Assembly: GCA_032718865.1 (NCBI GenBank)
Contig: JALUTQ010000005.1
Coordinates: 1 to 64,000 of the forward strand
Length of the DNA stretch: 64,000 nucleotides
Direction of reading: 5' to 3'
DNA from: Tilletia caries
Taxonomy: Eukaryota > Basidiomycota > Exobasidiomycetes > Tilletiales > Tilletiaceae
The translations under genes and the position numbers were made by a program. The notes under the pieces were generated by a model. The model saw nothing but the letters and a program-made list of their open reading frames with translations, ran no database searches and was not told the DNA's origin. This document shows positions 10,646-22,776 of this stretch, in pieces. Every line of letters begins with the position of its first letter. Within the stretch, counting starts at the first letter, position 1.

Positions 10646-13642
10646 ATGAGTACTGTAGTTCCCCCCTTCTCCTACTCCTCTCTCCTCTCCCTTCCCCCAC
10701 ATCCCTCCCCCCACGCCTGGAGCGCAAGCTCTACGTGACCAATCTGGCACGGCCATGGACGTCGAAGGACTCCATGGTGGCTCAGGCGGTCAGACTACCA
10801 TCAAGGTATCTGACAAGCAGTATCCCTCGGGACCTGCTTCAGCTAAGCTGAGCCTGCCCGACCTTGAGAATATCACGAGAGAGCACCTCGCAAGAGCGTC
10901 CTCCGTGTATTCAAAATACTTCAAGGCCAGGGAAAACTTGGCTGCGTTGGAACGTGCAAAGGCCCTAGGCCCAGACCACTTCCCTCCTGCCATTAAAGGC
11001 ACAGTGCACTCTCCTCCTCTCCAGATTAGTAAGGAAGCTTTGGAGTCAAACCCAGATGCTTTCCAAACTCTTCAGGAAAGGATGGCTGAGAAGAAGGAAG
11101 AATGCTTGAGGTTCTACCTCAACATTCTGATCGATGCTAGGAAGACGGAAGTCGACCAGCTGGTCATTGAGGGCAATACTCAGGCCCTCCTCCTAAACCT
11201 TCGTAGTGCACTGGAAGCCAAAGCTGAGGCTCTGAAGGATCATGTTGGATCAGACATTCCCCTCGTCAGAGGTAAAGTGGAGGTCCTCATGACAACCTTT
11301 GCTAAAGATCTCGATAAACTTTACCTTCAAGCGGCTAACAAGTCACTTAAGGAAAAAAAAGAATTTAAAGAATCTAAGCAACAGAAAGCCTATGAAGCTC
11401 AGCTTGCACTCCAAGAAAAAAAGGTAAATCGCTGCAACAAGCAGTTGGTGAACTGGTCAAGGAGTCGCTCGCTAAAGGCACTTCGAAAAGCAAAGCACCG
11501 GCCCAGCCATTCAAAGGCAAGGGAAAAGGTAAAGCAAAATCGAGTGTCCACAAAGGGAAGAAGCCAGACAACAAAAAAGCTAAAGGTTCAAAAGACCAAG
11601 GCTAAGTCTAAGGCCCCCCGGCAAAAAAAAGAACAAGTCCAAAGTCCCTAAGGGCAACTGGTCAGTACCTTCTAACTTTGATATAGCAAAGATAAGTACT
11701 TACCCAGTGGAATTCTTTACTGCCTCCCTTTCAGAACGAACGCTGTTCCTCGCAAGACATTCCTCACTGGAATATATCGACTCAAGATCCTTCAACGATC
11801 AAGTCCATAACCTTTCGAAGACACCGGTCCCACACCCTGTACAGAGAATTATCTCTTACAATATGAAATTCATTCCCACTCCTAACCCAAAGGAAGAACT
11901 TTGGAAGAATTCATATGGGGACTTCGTTCGAAGACTAAGATGGAAATGGGCTTACCGTAAGAATCAATACAAGAAAGAATTTAACCCTAAATTCCATATT
12001 GTATCTAACACGGAAGCACCTAAGGGCAATGCTAAATTTGAAAAAAAGGAATTAGCAAAGGCTATGCCATCTTAGAATCTTTAATGAGTAAGAAACTCAC
12101 TCGGCCTAACCCACCGATACATGCCATAAAGACCCTGGACATCTTCTTAAGAGAAGAGTCCTTACTAATTCTACCTACAGATAAGAATATGGGTATGGCA
12201 ATCGTACCGGTCGAGTGGTACTATAAAGAAGCCTTAAGACAACTGACCGACAAGGCAGTTTACAAGGAAGTGGAAGAACCAGATTGGTTAGATGACAGAA
12301 GATGGATCAAGGAAACCATTTACAAACTTGGAGGGTCCTTGACCCTTCAGGAACGTAAGTGGCTACTTGTGAGATCCGATGTAGAATCATCCCTTCCTTA
12401 CTTTAAGTTACTTCCTAAAGTACATAAGAGTCCTGTCCTAGGAAGACCTATAGTGCCTAGCTTTAATACATTCTATACGAATGCATCAATCTGGGTTGCA
12501 GAAAAAAAACTTAAGGTCATAGTCAAGGACTACCCTTGGATCCTTAAGGACACGACTACCTTCTTACAAACCCTGCCAATGAGATATACTTCCATTGGAT
12601 CTCCAGACCCTGAAGAGGACATCTGGCTGATTTCAGGAGACGTTGAAGCAATGTACCCTAGCATCCCTACAGACTGGGGTCTAGAATGCATGGCAAATAT
12701 ACTTAAACGCTCCTCTCTGCCTATAGAGACCATAACTCTAGTACTAAAATTACTAGAAAAGATTCTTCGTAATAACTACTTTACCTTTATGGGAAAGTAC
12801 TACCTACAAGTTAAAGGCACAGCCATGGGCACCTCGTGTGCTCCCATGTATGCCAACTTGGTTATGGCAGAAGCCGAGTATACTGGGACATCTCAGACTA
12901 ACTCGGGACAGGGACAGAACATAAAGTACTATGGCAGGTATCTTGATGACATCTTTGTGGTAGTCAGAGGCAACAAAGACTCTCCACAAAACTTCATCGA
13001 TAACTTTGAAAGCGAGCATAGTAACTTTAAGTTCACCTGGAATGTTTCAAAAAAAGCTCAATGACCTTCTTAGATGTTGAAGTCGTAACTGCTAAAGTTA
13101 AAGACAACATTCAACTCCTAACAAAAAAAACATATCAAAAGCCCATGAATGCATACCAGTATATACCATGGTCCTCGTATCATCCACTACATGTTAAGAA
13201 AGCATGGATAAAAGCTGAACTGCTACGACATGTAAGGAACTGCTCAGAATTGAACAGCTTCTTAGAGATACGGAAAAAAAAGTTCTATCTTAGACTGCGT
13301 GCACGAGGTTACCCTCACGGGTTCCTCAACAAAGTCTTCCTAACGGTCGATTATCAGAACACTCGTGCATTCACCTTAACAGGGAAGACAGAGTGTACTC
13401 CAACTGAGAAAGACAAGGTTGAAACTCTCATCTTTAAGAGTACATATAATCCCTTATGGGAAGGTACTAACATGAAGACAGTATGGGATGCTATTCTAAC
13501 GACTTGGGAAAGTCTAGAATTTCTTCCAACTAACACTAGAGTCATACATAGCCAAAGTAAACCTCCCGCTCTAGGAGACTTATTCAACCGTAAGAACAAA
13601 GAGACCATAGAAAGGTTTAAGGATAACATTGTTAACTCTTAA
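10646..13642 (+). pseudogene. PLE polyprotein of unit F, broken at homopolymers
   Basis: Same polyprotein as unit C. The long open pieces are 10755-11651 (N-terminal region), 11707-12075, 12084-13064 (RT through YLDD) and 13061-13642 (thumb). The breaks coincide with runs: C6 near 10661, A7 near 11418, an A8 near 11625, A7 near 12041 and A7 near 13050. The unit C sequence has the frame-keeping length at most of these sites. The RT core 12084-13064 is intact and shows all catalytic blocks. If the run lengths are wrong, this copy could be functional. Confidence 0.85.
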
Positions 13643-14702
13643 CTTAAGAAAGTACCATATGGATACTATAAACTTAGTAGGAATGTAGTATATGAGTGCT
13701 TGAGGGTAAGTAGTTTAACAAATTCGGCGGGGACTATGGACCAGTGGTAGGAAGTTTGATTCCTGTATCACTCCAAGTCCCTTGTTCGAATCCGCGTATG
13801 GTCGTCAATTTTTTTCGCCGATTTTTTTCGACGATTTTTTTGGCATTATTTTTCCCGCAGTCCCCTTAGTGGGTCGGTCAGACGGGTATATCCTATTTAG
13901 GGAACGGCTTAGGCCTAGTAATGCCAAAAAAAATTGACATTTTTCAAAAGTAGAACACCGATGGCTAGTATAAGGTTCCAGCACCTTATACATAGAGAAG
14001 TATCGTCTCGATTAACTAGTCTAGTACAAAGACAGTTCTAAGAGCGATCACCGGTTAGTAACTAGAAAGCCATACACAATCTGATTTGTACTTTCTGTGA
14101 ATCCATTTATGACTTAGAGTTACAAATGGAGAATGAACGATGACGCCATCCTATATGGGACCATCGACATAGACAGAAAGACAAAAAAGAAGAAACAAAC
14201 CTCTCTGAGACCTATATCCCCACATCTCGGCTACCTGAGACTTATGACAGATCACCGACTTAGCTCCGAAGGACCCCCAATTTGGTTGAGGTCCCCACAC
14301 CCCCAAATTTGGCTGTGGTAATCGGCTATCCGTCGGTCTCCTGATTAAGACCCAGCACTGCCACGTCAGTACTCGAATGAGAACCCCCCTGAAAAGGGAG
14401 CTAGGACCCATCGGCTGACACTGAGATGAAAGGTCATACGGATCATTCTGAGAAAAAAAGGGTACTTCGATCCAAAGGCCGAGGGCACTTAATTTGGGGG
14501 CACCACCCCAAAGCCACAACGCCACATCGAAATTTGAGGGACTCCCCCAAATTAGTTACCCTTCTTTCTTCTGTTGGGACAAGTTCACTTAGTTTTTCTG
14601 GGGCGCGATGCGTCTTCGGAACATCGTAGAACCCCGTAGAAAGCGCACCTTGACAGGGATGCCCAACAGAAATCAGAGAAGTCCCCGTAGGGGATCCAAA
14701 AG

Positions 14703-14772
14703 GTATAAAGACGACGCCTGAAGAGTCCAGTTTGAGGACGAAACAGTAAGCGCACCTGTAGCCACGTCTTAC
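14703..14772 (+). ncRNA. Hammerhead ribozyme (unit F copy)
   Basis: Identical in core and stems to the copy at 5191-5260. The cut is predicted after A14760. Confidence 0.78.
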
Positions 14773-14863
14773 TCGCCATCCTCGACTCCTCTTCAAGTCT
14801 CCCTCAAGTTGTCACTTCACTTCTTACTTTCACCCTACTCCACCTCGACAACACCTTTTTACG

Positions 14864-17859
14864 ATGAGTACTGTAGTTCCCCCCTTCTCCTACTCCTCTC
14901 TCCTCTCCCTTCCCCCACATCCCTCCCCCCACGCCTGGAGCGCAAGCTCTACGTGACCAATCTGGCACGGCCATGGACGTCGAAGGACTCCATGGTGGCT
15001 CAGGCGGTCAGACTACCATCAAGGTATCTGACAAGCAGTATCCCTCGGGACCTGCTTCAGCTAAGCTGAGCCTGCCCGACCTTGAGAATATCACGAGAGA
15101 GCACCTCGCAAGAGCGTCCTCCGTGTATTCAAAATACTTCAAGGCCAGGGAAAACTTGGCTGCGTTGGAACGTGCAAAGGCCCTAGGCCCAGACCACTTC
15201 CCTCCTGCCATTAAAGGCACAGTGCACTCTCCTCCTCTCCAGATTAGTAAGGAAGCTTTGGAGTCAAACCCAGATGCTTTCCAAACTCTTCAGGAAAGGA
15301 TGGCTGAGAAGAAGGAAGAATGCTTGAGGTTCTACCTCAACATTCTGATCGATGCTAGGAAGACGGAAGTCGACCAGCTGGTCATTGAGGGCAATACTCA
15401 GGCCCTCCTCCTAAACCTTCGTAGTGCACTGGAAGCCAAAGCTGAGGCTCTGAAGGATCATGTTGGATCAGACATTCCCCTCGTCAGAGGTAAAGTGGAG
15501 GTCCTCATGACAACCTTTGCTAAAGATCTCGATAAACTTTACCTTCAAGCGGCTAACAAGTCACTTAAGGAAAAAAAAGAATTTAAAGAATCTAAGCAAC
15601 AGAAAGCCTATGAAGCTCAGCTTGCACTCCAAGAAAAAAAGGTAAATCGCTGCAACAAGCAGTTGGTGAACTGGTCAAGGAGTCGCTCGCTAAAGGCACT
15701 TCGAAAAGCAAAGCACCGGCCCAGCCATTCAAAGGCAAGGGAAAAGGTAAAGCAAAATCGAGTGTCCACAAAGGGAAGAAGCCAGACAACAAAAAAAAGC
15801 TAAAGGTTCAAAAGACCAAGGCTAAGTCTAAGGCCCCCCGGCAAAAAAAAGAACAAGTCCAAAGTCCCTAAGGGCAACTGGTCAGTACCTTCTAACTTTG
15901 ATATAGCAAAGATAAGTACTTACCCAGTGGAATTCTTTACTGCCTCCCTTTCAGAACGAACGCTGTTCCTCGCAAGACATTCCTCACTGGAATATATCGA
16001 CTCAAGATCCTTCAACGATCAAGTCCATAACCTTTCGAAGACACCGGTCCCACACCCTGTACAGAGAATTATCTCTTACAATATGAAATTCATTCCCACT
16101 CCTAACCCAAAGGAAGAACTTTGGAAGAATTCATATGGGGACTTCGTTCGAAGACTAAGATGGAAATGGGCTTACCGTAAGAATCAATACAAGAAAGAAT
16201 TTAACCCTAAATTCCATATTGTATCTAACACGGAAGCACCTAAGGGCAATGCTAAATTTGAAAAAAAGGAATTAGCAAAGGCTATGCCATCTTAGAATCT
16301 TTAATGAGTAAGAAACTCACTCGGCCTAACCCACCGATACATGCCATAAAGACCCTGGACATCTTCTTAAGAGAAGAGTCCTTACTAATTCTACCTACAG
16401 ATAAGAATATGGGTATGGCAATCGTACCGGTCGAGTGGTACTATAAAGAAGCCTTAAGACAACTGACCGACAAGGCAGTTTACAAGGAAGTGGAAGAACC
16501 AGATTGGTTAGATGACAGAAGATGGATCAAGGAAACCATTTACAAACTTGGAGGGTCCTTGACCCTTCAGGAACGTAAGTGGCTACTTGTGAGATCCGAT
16601 GTAGAATCATCCCTTCCTTACTTTAAGTTACTTCCTAAAGTACATAAGAGTCCTGTCCTAGGAAGACCTATAGTGCCTAGCTTTAATACATTCTATACGA
16701 ATGCATCAATCTGGGTTGCAGAAAAAAACTTAAGGTCATAGTCAAGGACTACCCTTGGATCCTTAAGGACACGACTACCTTCTTACAAACCCTGCCAATG
16801 AGATATACTTCCATTGGATCTCCAGACCCTGAAGAGGACATCTGGCTGATTTCAGGAGACGTTGAAGCAATGTACCCTAGCATCCCTACAGACTGGGGTC
16901 TAGAATGCATGGCAAATATACTTAAACGCTCCTCTCTGCCTATAGAGACCATAACTCTAGTACTAAAATTACTAGAAAAGATTCTTCGTAATAACTACTT
17001 TACCTTTATGGGAAAGTACTACCTACAAGTTAAAGGCACAGCCATGGGCACCTCGTGTGCTCCCATGTATGCCAACTTGGTTATGGCAGAAGCCGAGTAT
17101 ACTGGGACATCTCAGACTAACTCGGGACAGGGACAGAACATAAAGTACTATGGCAGGTATCTTGATGACATCTTTGTGGTAGTCAGAGGCAACAAAGACT
17201 CTCCACAAAACTTCATCGATAACTTTGAAAGCGAGCATAGTAACTTTAAGTTCACCTGGAATGTTTCAAAAAAAGCTCAATGACCTTCTTAGATGTTGAA
17301 GTCGTAACTGCTAAAGTTAAAGACAACATTCAACTCCTAACAAAAAAACATATCAAAAGCCCATGAATGCATACCAGTATATACCATGGTCCTCGTATCA
17401 TCCACTACATGTTAAGAAAGCATGGATAAAAGCTGAACTGCTACGACATGTAAGGAACTGCTCAGAATTGAACAGCTTCTTAGAGATACGGAAAAAAAGT
17501 TCTATCTTAGACTGCGTGCACGAGGTTACCCTCACGGGTTCCTCAACAAAGTCTTCCTAACGGTCGATTATCAGAACACTCGTGCATTCACCTTAACAGG
17601 GAAGACAGAGTGTACTCCAACTGAGAAAGACAAGGTTGAAACTCTCATCTTTAAGAGTACATATAATCCCTTATGGGAAGGTACTAACATGAAGACAGTA
17701 TGGGATGCTATTCTAACGACTTGGGAAAGTCTAGAATTTCTTCCAACTAACACTAGAGTCATACATAGCCAAAGTAAACCTCCCGCTCTAGGAGACTTAT
17801 TCAACCGTAAGAACAAAGAGACCATAGAAAGGTTTAAGGATAACATTGTTAACTCTTAA
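14864..17859 (+). pseudogene. PLE polyprotein of unit G, broken at homopolymers
   Basis: Open pieces are 14973-15803, 15927-16295, 16304-16741, 16798-17283 and 17363-17560, in the same order as unit F. There is an additional break near 16729 (A-run in GCAGAAAAAAAC) that separates the pre-RT blocks from the catalytic Asp block. The end of the protein is also out of frame because of an A7 run near 17492. Confidence 0.85.
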
Positions 17860-18920
17860 CTTAAGAAAGTACCATATGGATACTATAAACTTAGTAGGAA
17901 TGTAGTATATGAGTGCTTGAGGGTAAGTAGTTTAACAAATTCGGCGGGGACTATGGACCAGTGGTAGGAAGTTTGATTCCTGTATCACTCCAAGTCCCTT
18001 GTTCGAATCCGCGTATGGTCGTCAATTTTTTTCGCCGATTTTTTTCGACGATTTTTTTGGCATTATTTTTCCCGCAGTCCCCTTAGTGGGTCGGTCAGAC
18101 GGGTATATCCTATTTAGGGAACGGCTTAGGCCTAGTAATGCCAAAAAAAATTGACATTTTCAAAAAGTAGAACACCGATGGCTAGTATAAGGTTCCAGCA
18201 CCTTATACATAGAGAAGTATCGTCTCGATTAACTAGTCTAGTACAAAGACAGTTCTAAGAGCGATCACCGGTTAGTAACTAGAAAGCCATACACAATCTG
18301 ATTTGTACTTTCTGTGAATCCATTTATGACTTAGAGTTACAAATGGAGAATGAACGATGACGCCATCCTATATGGGACCATCGACATAGACAGAAAGACA
18401 AAAAAGAAGAAACAAACCTCTCTGAGACCTATATCCCCACATCTCGGCTACCTGAGACTTATGACAGATCACCGACTTAGCTCCGAAGGACCCCCAATTT
18501 GGTTGAGGTCCCCACACCCCCAAATTTGGCTGTGGTAATCGGCTATCCGTCGGTCTCCTGATTAAGACCCAGCACTGCCACGTCAGTACTCGAATGAGAA
18601 CCCCCCTGAAAAGGGAGCTAGGACCCATCGGCTGACACTGAGATGAAAGGTCATACGGATCATTCTGAGAAAAAAAAGGGTACTTCGATCCAAAGGCCGA
18701 GGGCACTTAATTTGGGGCACCACCCCAAAGCCACAACGCCACATCGAAATTTGAGGGACTCCCCCCAAATTAGTTACCCTTCTTTCTTCTGTTGGGACAA
18801 GTTCACTTAGTTTTTCTGGGGCGCGATGCGTCTTCGGAACATCGTAGAACCCCGTAGAAAGCGCACCTTGACAGGGATGCCCAACAGAAATCAGAGAAGT
18901 CCCCGTAGGGGATCCAAAAG

Positions 18921-18990
18921 GTATAAAGACGACGCCTGAAGAGTCCAGTTTGAGGACGAAACAGTAAGCGCACCTGTAGCCACGTCTTAC
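18921..18990 (+). ncRNA. Hammerhead ribozyme (unit G copy)
   Basis: Identical in core and stems to the copy at 5191-5260. The cut is predicted after A18978. Confidence 0.78.
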
Positions 18991-19050
18991 TCGCCATCCT
19001 CGACTCCTCTTCAAGTCTCCCTCAAGTTGTCACTTCACTTCTTACTTTCA

Positions 19051-19096
19051 CCCTAACCCTAACCCCTAACCCTAACCCTAACCCTAACCCTAACCC
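19051..19096 (+). repeat. Telomere repeat tract between units G and H
   Basis: About 7 CCCTAA units with one CCCCTAA. The tract ends in CCCTTAC, which overlaps CCTTAC of unit H. Confidence 0.95.
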
Positions 19097-19123
19097 TTAC
19101 TAATTCTACCTACAGATAAGAAT

Positions 19124-20574
19124 ATGGGTATGGCAATCGTACCGGTCGAGTGGTACTATAAAGAAGCCTTAAGACAACTGACCGACAAGGCAGTTTACAA
19201 GGAAGTGGAAGAACCAGATTGGTTAGATGACAGAAGATGGATCAAGGAAACCATTTACAAACTTGGAGGGTCCTTGACCCTTCAGGAACGTAAGTGGCTA
19301 CTTGTGAGATCCGATGTAGAATCATCCCTTCCTTACTTTAAGTTACTTCCTAAAGTACATAAGAGTCCTGTCCTAGGAAGACCTATAGTGCCTAGCTTTA
19401 ATACATTCTATACGAATGCATCAATCTGGGTTGCAGAAAAAAAACTTAAGGTCATAGTCAAGGACTACCCTTGGATCCTTAAGGACACGACTACCTTCTT
19501 ACAAACCCTGCCAATGAGATATACTTCCATTGGATCTCCAGACCCTGAAGAGGACATCTGGCTGATTTCAGGAGACGTTGAAGCAATGTACCCTAGCATC
19601 CCTACAGACTGGGGTCTAGAATGCATGGCAAATATACTTAAACGCTCCTCTCTGCCTATAGAGACCATAACTCTAGTACTAAAAATTACTAGAAAAGATT
19701 CTTCGTAATAACTACTTTACCTTTATGGGAAAGTACTACCTACAAGTTAAAGGCACAGCCATGGGCACCTCGTGTGCTCCCATGTATGCCAACTTGGTTA
19801 TGGCAGAAGCCGAGTATACTGGGACATCTCAGACTAACTCGGGACAGGGACAGAACATAAAGTACTATGGCAGGTATCTTGATGACATCTTTGTGGTAGT
19901 CAGAGGCAACAAAGACTCTCCACAAAAACTTCATCGATAACTTTGAAAGCGAGCATAGTAACTTTAAGTTCACCTGGAATGTTTCAAAAAGCTCAATGAC
20001 CTTCTTAGATGTTGAAGTCGTAACTGCTAAAGTTAAAGACAACATTCAACTCCTAACAAAGACATATCAAAAGCCCACGAATGCATACCAGTATATACCA
20101 TGGTCCTCGTATCATCCACTACATGTTAAGAAAGCATGGATAAAAGCTGAACTGCTACGACATGTAAGGAACTGCTCAGAATTGAACAGCTTCTTAGAGA
20201 TACGGAAAAAAAAGTTCTATCTTAGACTGCGTGCACGAGGTTACCCTCACGGGTTCCTCAACAAAGTCTTCCTAACGGTCGATTATCAGAACACTCGTGC
20301 ATTCACCTTAACAGGGAAGACAGAGTGTACTCCAACTGAGAAAGACAAGGTTGAAACTCTCATCTTTAAGAGTACATATAATCCCTTATGGGAAGGTACT
20401 AACATGAAGACAGTATGGGATGCTATTCTAACGACTTGGGAAAGTCTAGAATTTCTTCCAACTAACACTAGAGTCATACATAGCCAAAGTAAACCTCCCG
20501 CTCTAGGAGACTTATTCAACCGTAAGAACAAAGAGACCATAGAAAGGTTTAAGGATAACATTGTTAACTCTTAA
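19124..20574 (+). pseudogene. 5'-truncated PLE reverse transcriptase (unit H)
   Basis: It begins at the pre-RT block (DKNMGMAIVP) and lacks the whole Lys-rich N-terminal region. Open pieces are 19124-19708 (to past the catalytic Asp block), 19725-19940 (GTAMGTSCAP and YLDD) and 19996-20574 (thumb to stop). They are separated by A-run changes near 19680 (AAAAA) and 19924. The three pieces use A5 at 19985 where F and G have A7, so this copy confirms the shorter run. It has no start in its own sequence and is presumably dead. Confidence 0.88.
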
Positions 20575-21628
20575 CTTAAGAAAGTACCATATGGATACTA
20601 TAAACTTAGTAGGAATGTAGTATATGAGTGCTTGAGGGTAAGTAGTTTAACAAATTCGGCGGGGACTATGGACCAGTGGTAGGAAGTTTGATTCCTGTAT
20701 CACTCCAAGTCCCTTGTTCGAATCCGCGTATGGTCGTCAATTTTTCGCCGATTTTTTCGACGATTTTTGGCATTATTTTCCCGCAGTCCCCTTAGTGGGT
20801 CGGTCAGACGGGTATATCCTATTTAGGGAACGGCTTAGGCCTAGTAATGCCAAAAAAAATTGACATTTTTCAAAAGTAGAACACCGATGGCTAGTATAAG
20901 GTTCCAGCACCTTATACATAGAGAAGTATCGTCTCGATTAACTAGTCTAGTACAAAGACAGTTCTAAGAGCGATCACCGGTTAGTAACTAGAAAGCCATA
21001 CACAATCTGATTTGTACTTTCTGTGAATCCATTTATGACTTAGAGTTACAAATGGAGAATGAACGATGACGCCATCCTATATGGGACCATCGACATAGAC
21101 AGAAAGACAAAAAGAAGAAACAAACCTCTCTGAGACCTATATCCCCACATCTCGGCTACCTGAGACTTATGACAGATCACCGACTTAGCCCCGAAAGACC
21201 CCCCAATTTGGTTGAGGTCCCCACACCCCCCAAATTTGGCTGTGGTAATCGGCTATCCGTCGGTCTCCTGATTAAGACCCAGCACTGCCACGTCAGTACT
21301 CGAATGAGAACCCCCTGAAAAGGGAGCTAGGACCCATCGGCTGACACCGAGATGAAAGGTCATACGGATCATTCTGAGAAAAAAAAGGGTACTTCGATCC
21401 AAAGGCCGAGGGCACTTAATTTGGGGCACCACCCCAAAGCCACAACGCCACATCGAAATTTGAGGGACTCCCCCAAATTAGTTACCCTTCTTTCTTCTGT
21501 TGGGACAAGTTCACTTAGTTTTTCTGGGGCGCGATGCGTCTTCGGAACATCGTAGAACCCCGTAGAAAGCGCACCTTGACAGGGATGCCCAACAGAAATC
21601 AGAGAAGTCCCCGTAGGGGATCCAAAAG

Positions 21629-21698
21629 GTATAAAGACGACGCCTGAAGAGTCCAGTTTGAGGACGAAACAGTAAGCGCACCTGTAGCCACGTCTTAC
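21629..21698 (+). ncRNA. Hammerhead ribozyme (unit H copy)
   Basis: Identical in core and stems to the copy at 5191-5260. The cut is predicted after A21686. Confidence 0.78.
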
Positions 21699-21757
21699 TC
21701 GCCATCCTCGACTCCTCTTCAAGTCTCCCTCAAGTTGTCACTTCACTTCTTACTTTC

Positions 21758-21841
21758 ACCCTAACCCTAACCCTAACCCTAACCCTAACCCTAACCCTAA
21801 CCCTAACCCCTAACCCTAACCCTAACCTAACCCTAACCCTA
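21758..21841 (+). repeat. Telomere repeat tract between units H and I
   Basis: About 14 CCCTAA units with minor variants (CCCCTAA, CCTAA). The final CCCTA meets GCCACG of unit I. Confidence 0.95.
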
Positions 21842-21911
21842 GCCACGTCTTACTCGCCATCCTCGACTCCTCTTCAAGTCTCCCTCAAGTTGTCACTTCA
21901 CTTCTTACTTT
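21842..21911 (+). mobile_element. PLE unit I, 70-base 3' stub starting at the hammerhead cut
   Basis: The stub begins at GCCACGTCTTAC, the exact first base after the predicted hammerhead cleavage site in every other unit. It runs to the standard ACTTT end, and telomere repeats flank both sides. The preceding TA can belong to either the telomere or the element. Confidence 0.9.
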
Positions 21912-21930
21912 AACCCTAACCCCTAACCCA
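21912..21930 (+). repeat. Short telomere tract between units I and J
   Basis: About three units (AACCCTAACCCCTAACCC) before the CACCTTATAC start of unit J. Confidence 0.9.
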
Positions 21931-22776
21931 CCTTATACATAGAGAAGTATCGTCTCGATTAACTAGTCTAGTACAAAGACAGTTCTAAGAGCGATCACCG
22001 GTTAGTAACTAGAAAGCCATACACAATCTGATTTGTACTTTCTGTGAATCCATTTATGACTTAGAGTTACAAATGGAAAATGAACGATGACGCCATCCTA
22101 TATGGGACCATCGACATAGACAGAAAGACAAAAAGAAGAAACAAACCTCTCTGAGACCTATATCCCCACATCTCGGCTACCTGAGACTTATGACAGATCA
22201 CCGACTTAGCTCCGAAGGACCCCCCAATTTGGTTGAGGTCCCCACACCCCCAAATTTGGCTGTGGTAATCGGCTATCCGTCGGTCTCCTGATTAAGACCC
22301 AGCACTGCCACGTCAGTACTCGAATGAGAACCCCCCCTGAAAAGGGAGCTAGGACCCATCGGCTGACACTGAGATGAAAGGTCATACGGATCATTCTGAG
22401 AAAAAGGGTACTTCGATCCAAAGGCCGAGGGCACTTAATTTGGGGCACCACCCCAAAGCCACAACGCCACATCGAAATTTGAGGGACTCCCCCCAAATTA
22501 GTTACCCTTCTTTCTTCTGTTGGGACAAGTTCACTTAGTTTTTCTGGGGCGCGATGCGTCTTCGGAACATCGTAGAACCCCGTAGAAAGCGCACCTTGAC
22601 AGGGATGCCCAACAGAAATCAGAGAAGTCCCCGTAGGGGATCCAAAAGGTATAAAGACGACGCCTGAAGAGTCCAGTTTGAGGACGAAACAGTAAGCGCA
22701 CCTGTAGCCACGTCTTACTCGCCATCCTCGACTCCTCTTCAAGTCTCCCTCAAGTTGTCACTTCACTTCTTACTTT
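21929..22776 (+). mobile_element. PLE unit J, innermost copy, 5'-truncated
   Basis: About 850 bp of the 3' region. It starts at the 3' arm of the GTATAAGGT/ACCTTATAC hairpin and ends at ACTTT followed by telomere repeats. It is the copy closest to the unique chromosome, so it is the oldest visible attachment in this array. Confidence 0.93.
22629..22698 (+). ncRNA. Hammerhead ribozyme (unit J copy)
   Basis: Identical in core and stems to the copy at 5191-5260. The cut is predicted after A22686. Confidence 0.78.

Larger units (their letters stand above)
10616..14832 (+). mobile_element. PLE unit F, full length
   Basis: This 4,217 bp unit runs from CCCTACTCCACC to the same word at the start of unit G. 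It is nearly identical to unit G. Both differ from C and H chiefly by longer A, T and C runs (five-base runs often read as seven). Confidence 0.92.
14833..19050 (+). mobile_element. PLE unit G, full length
   Basis: This 4,218 bp unit joins F distally through a bare CCCTA, and its 3' end meets a 46-base telomere tract. It carries the tRNA-like element (17949-18020) and an intact hammerhead. Confidence 0.92.
19095..21757 (+). mobile_element. PLE unit H, truncated inside the pre-RT region
   Basis: About 2.66 kb. It starts inside the reverse transcriptase frame (CCTTACTAATTC) directly after telomere repeats, then runs to the normal 3' end and a second telomere tract. It is the clearest example of a 5'-truncated, telomere-capped insertion with coding sequence. 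Confidence 0.94.
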
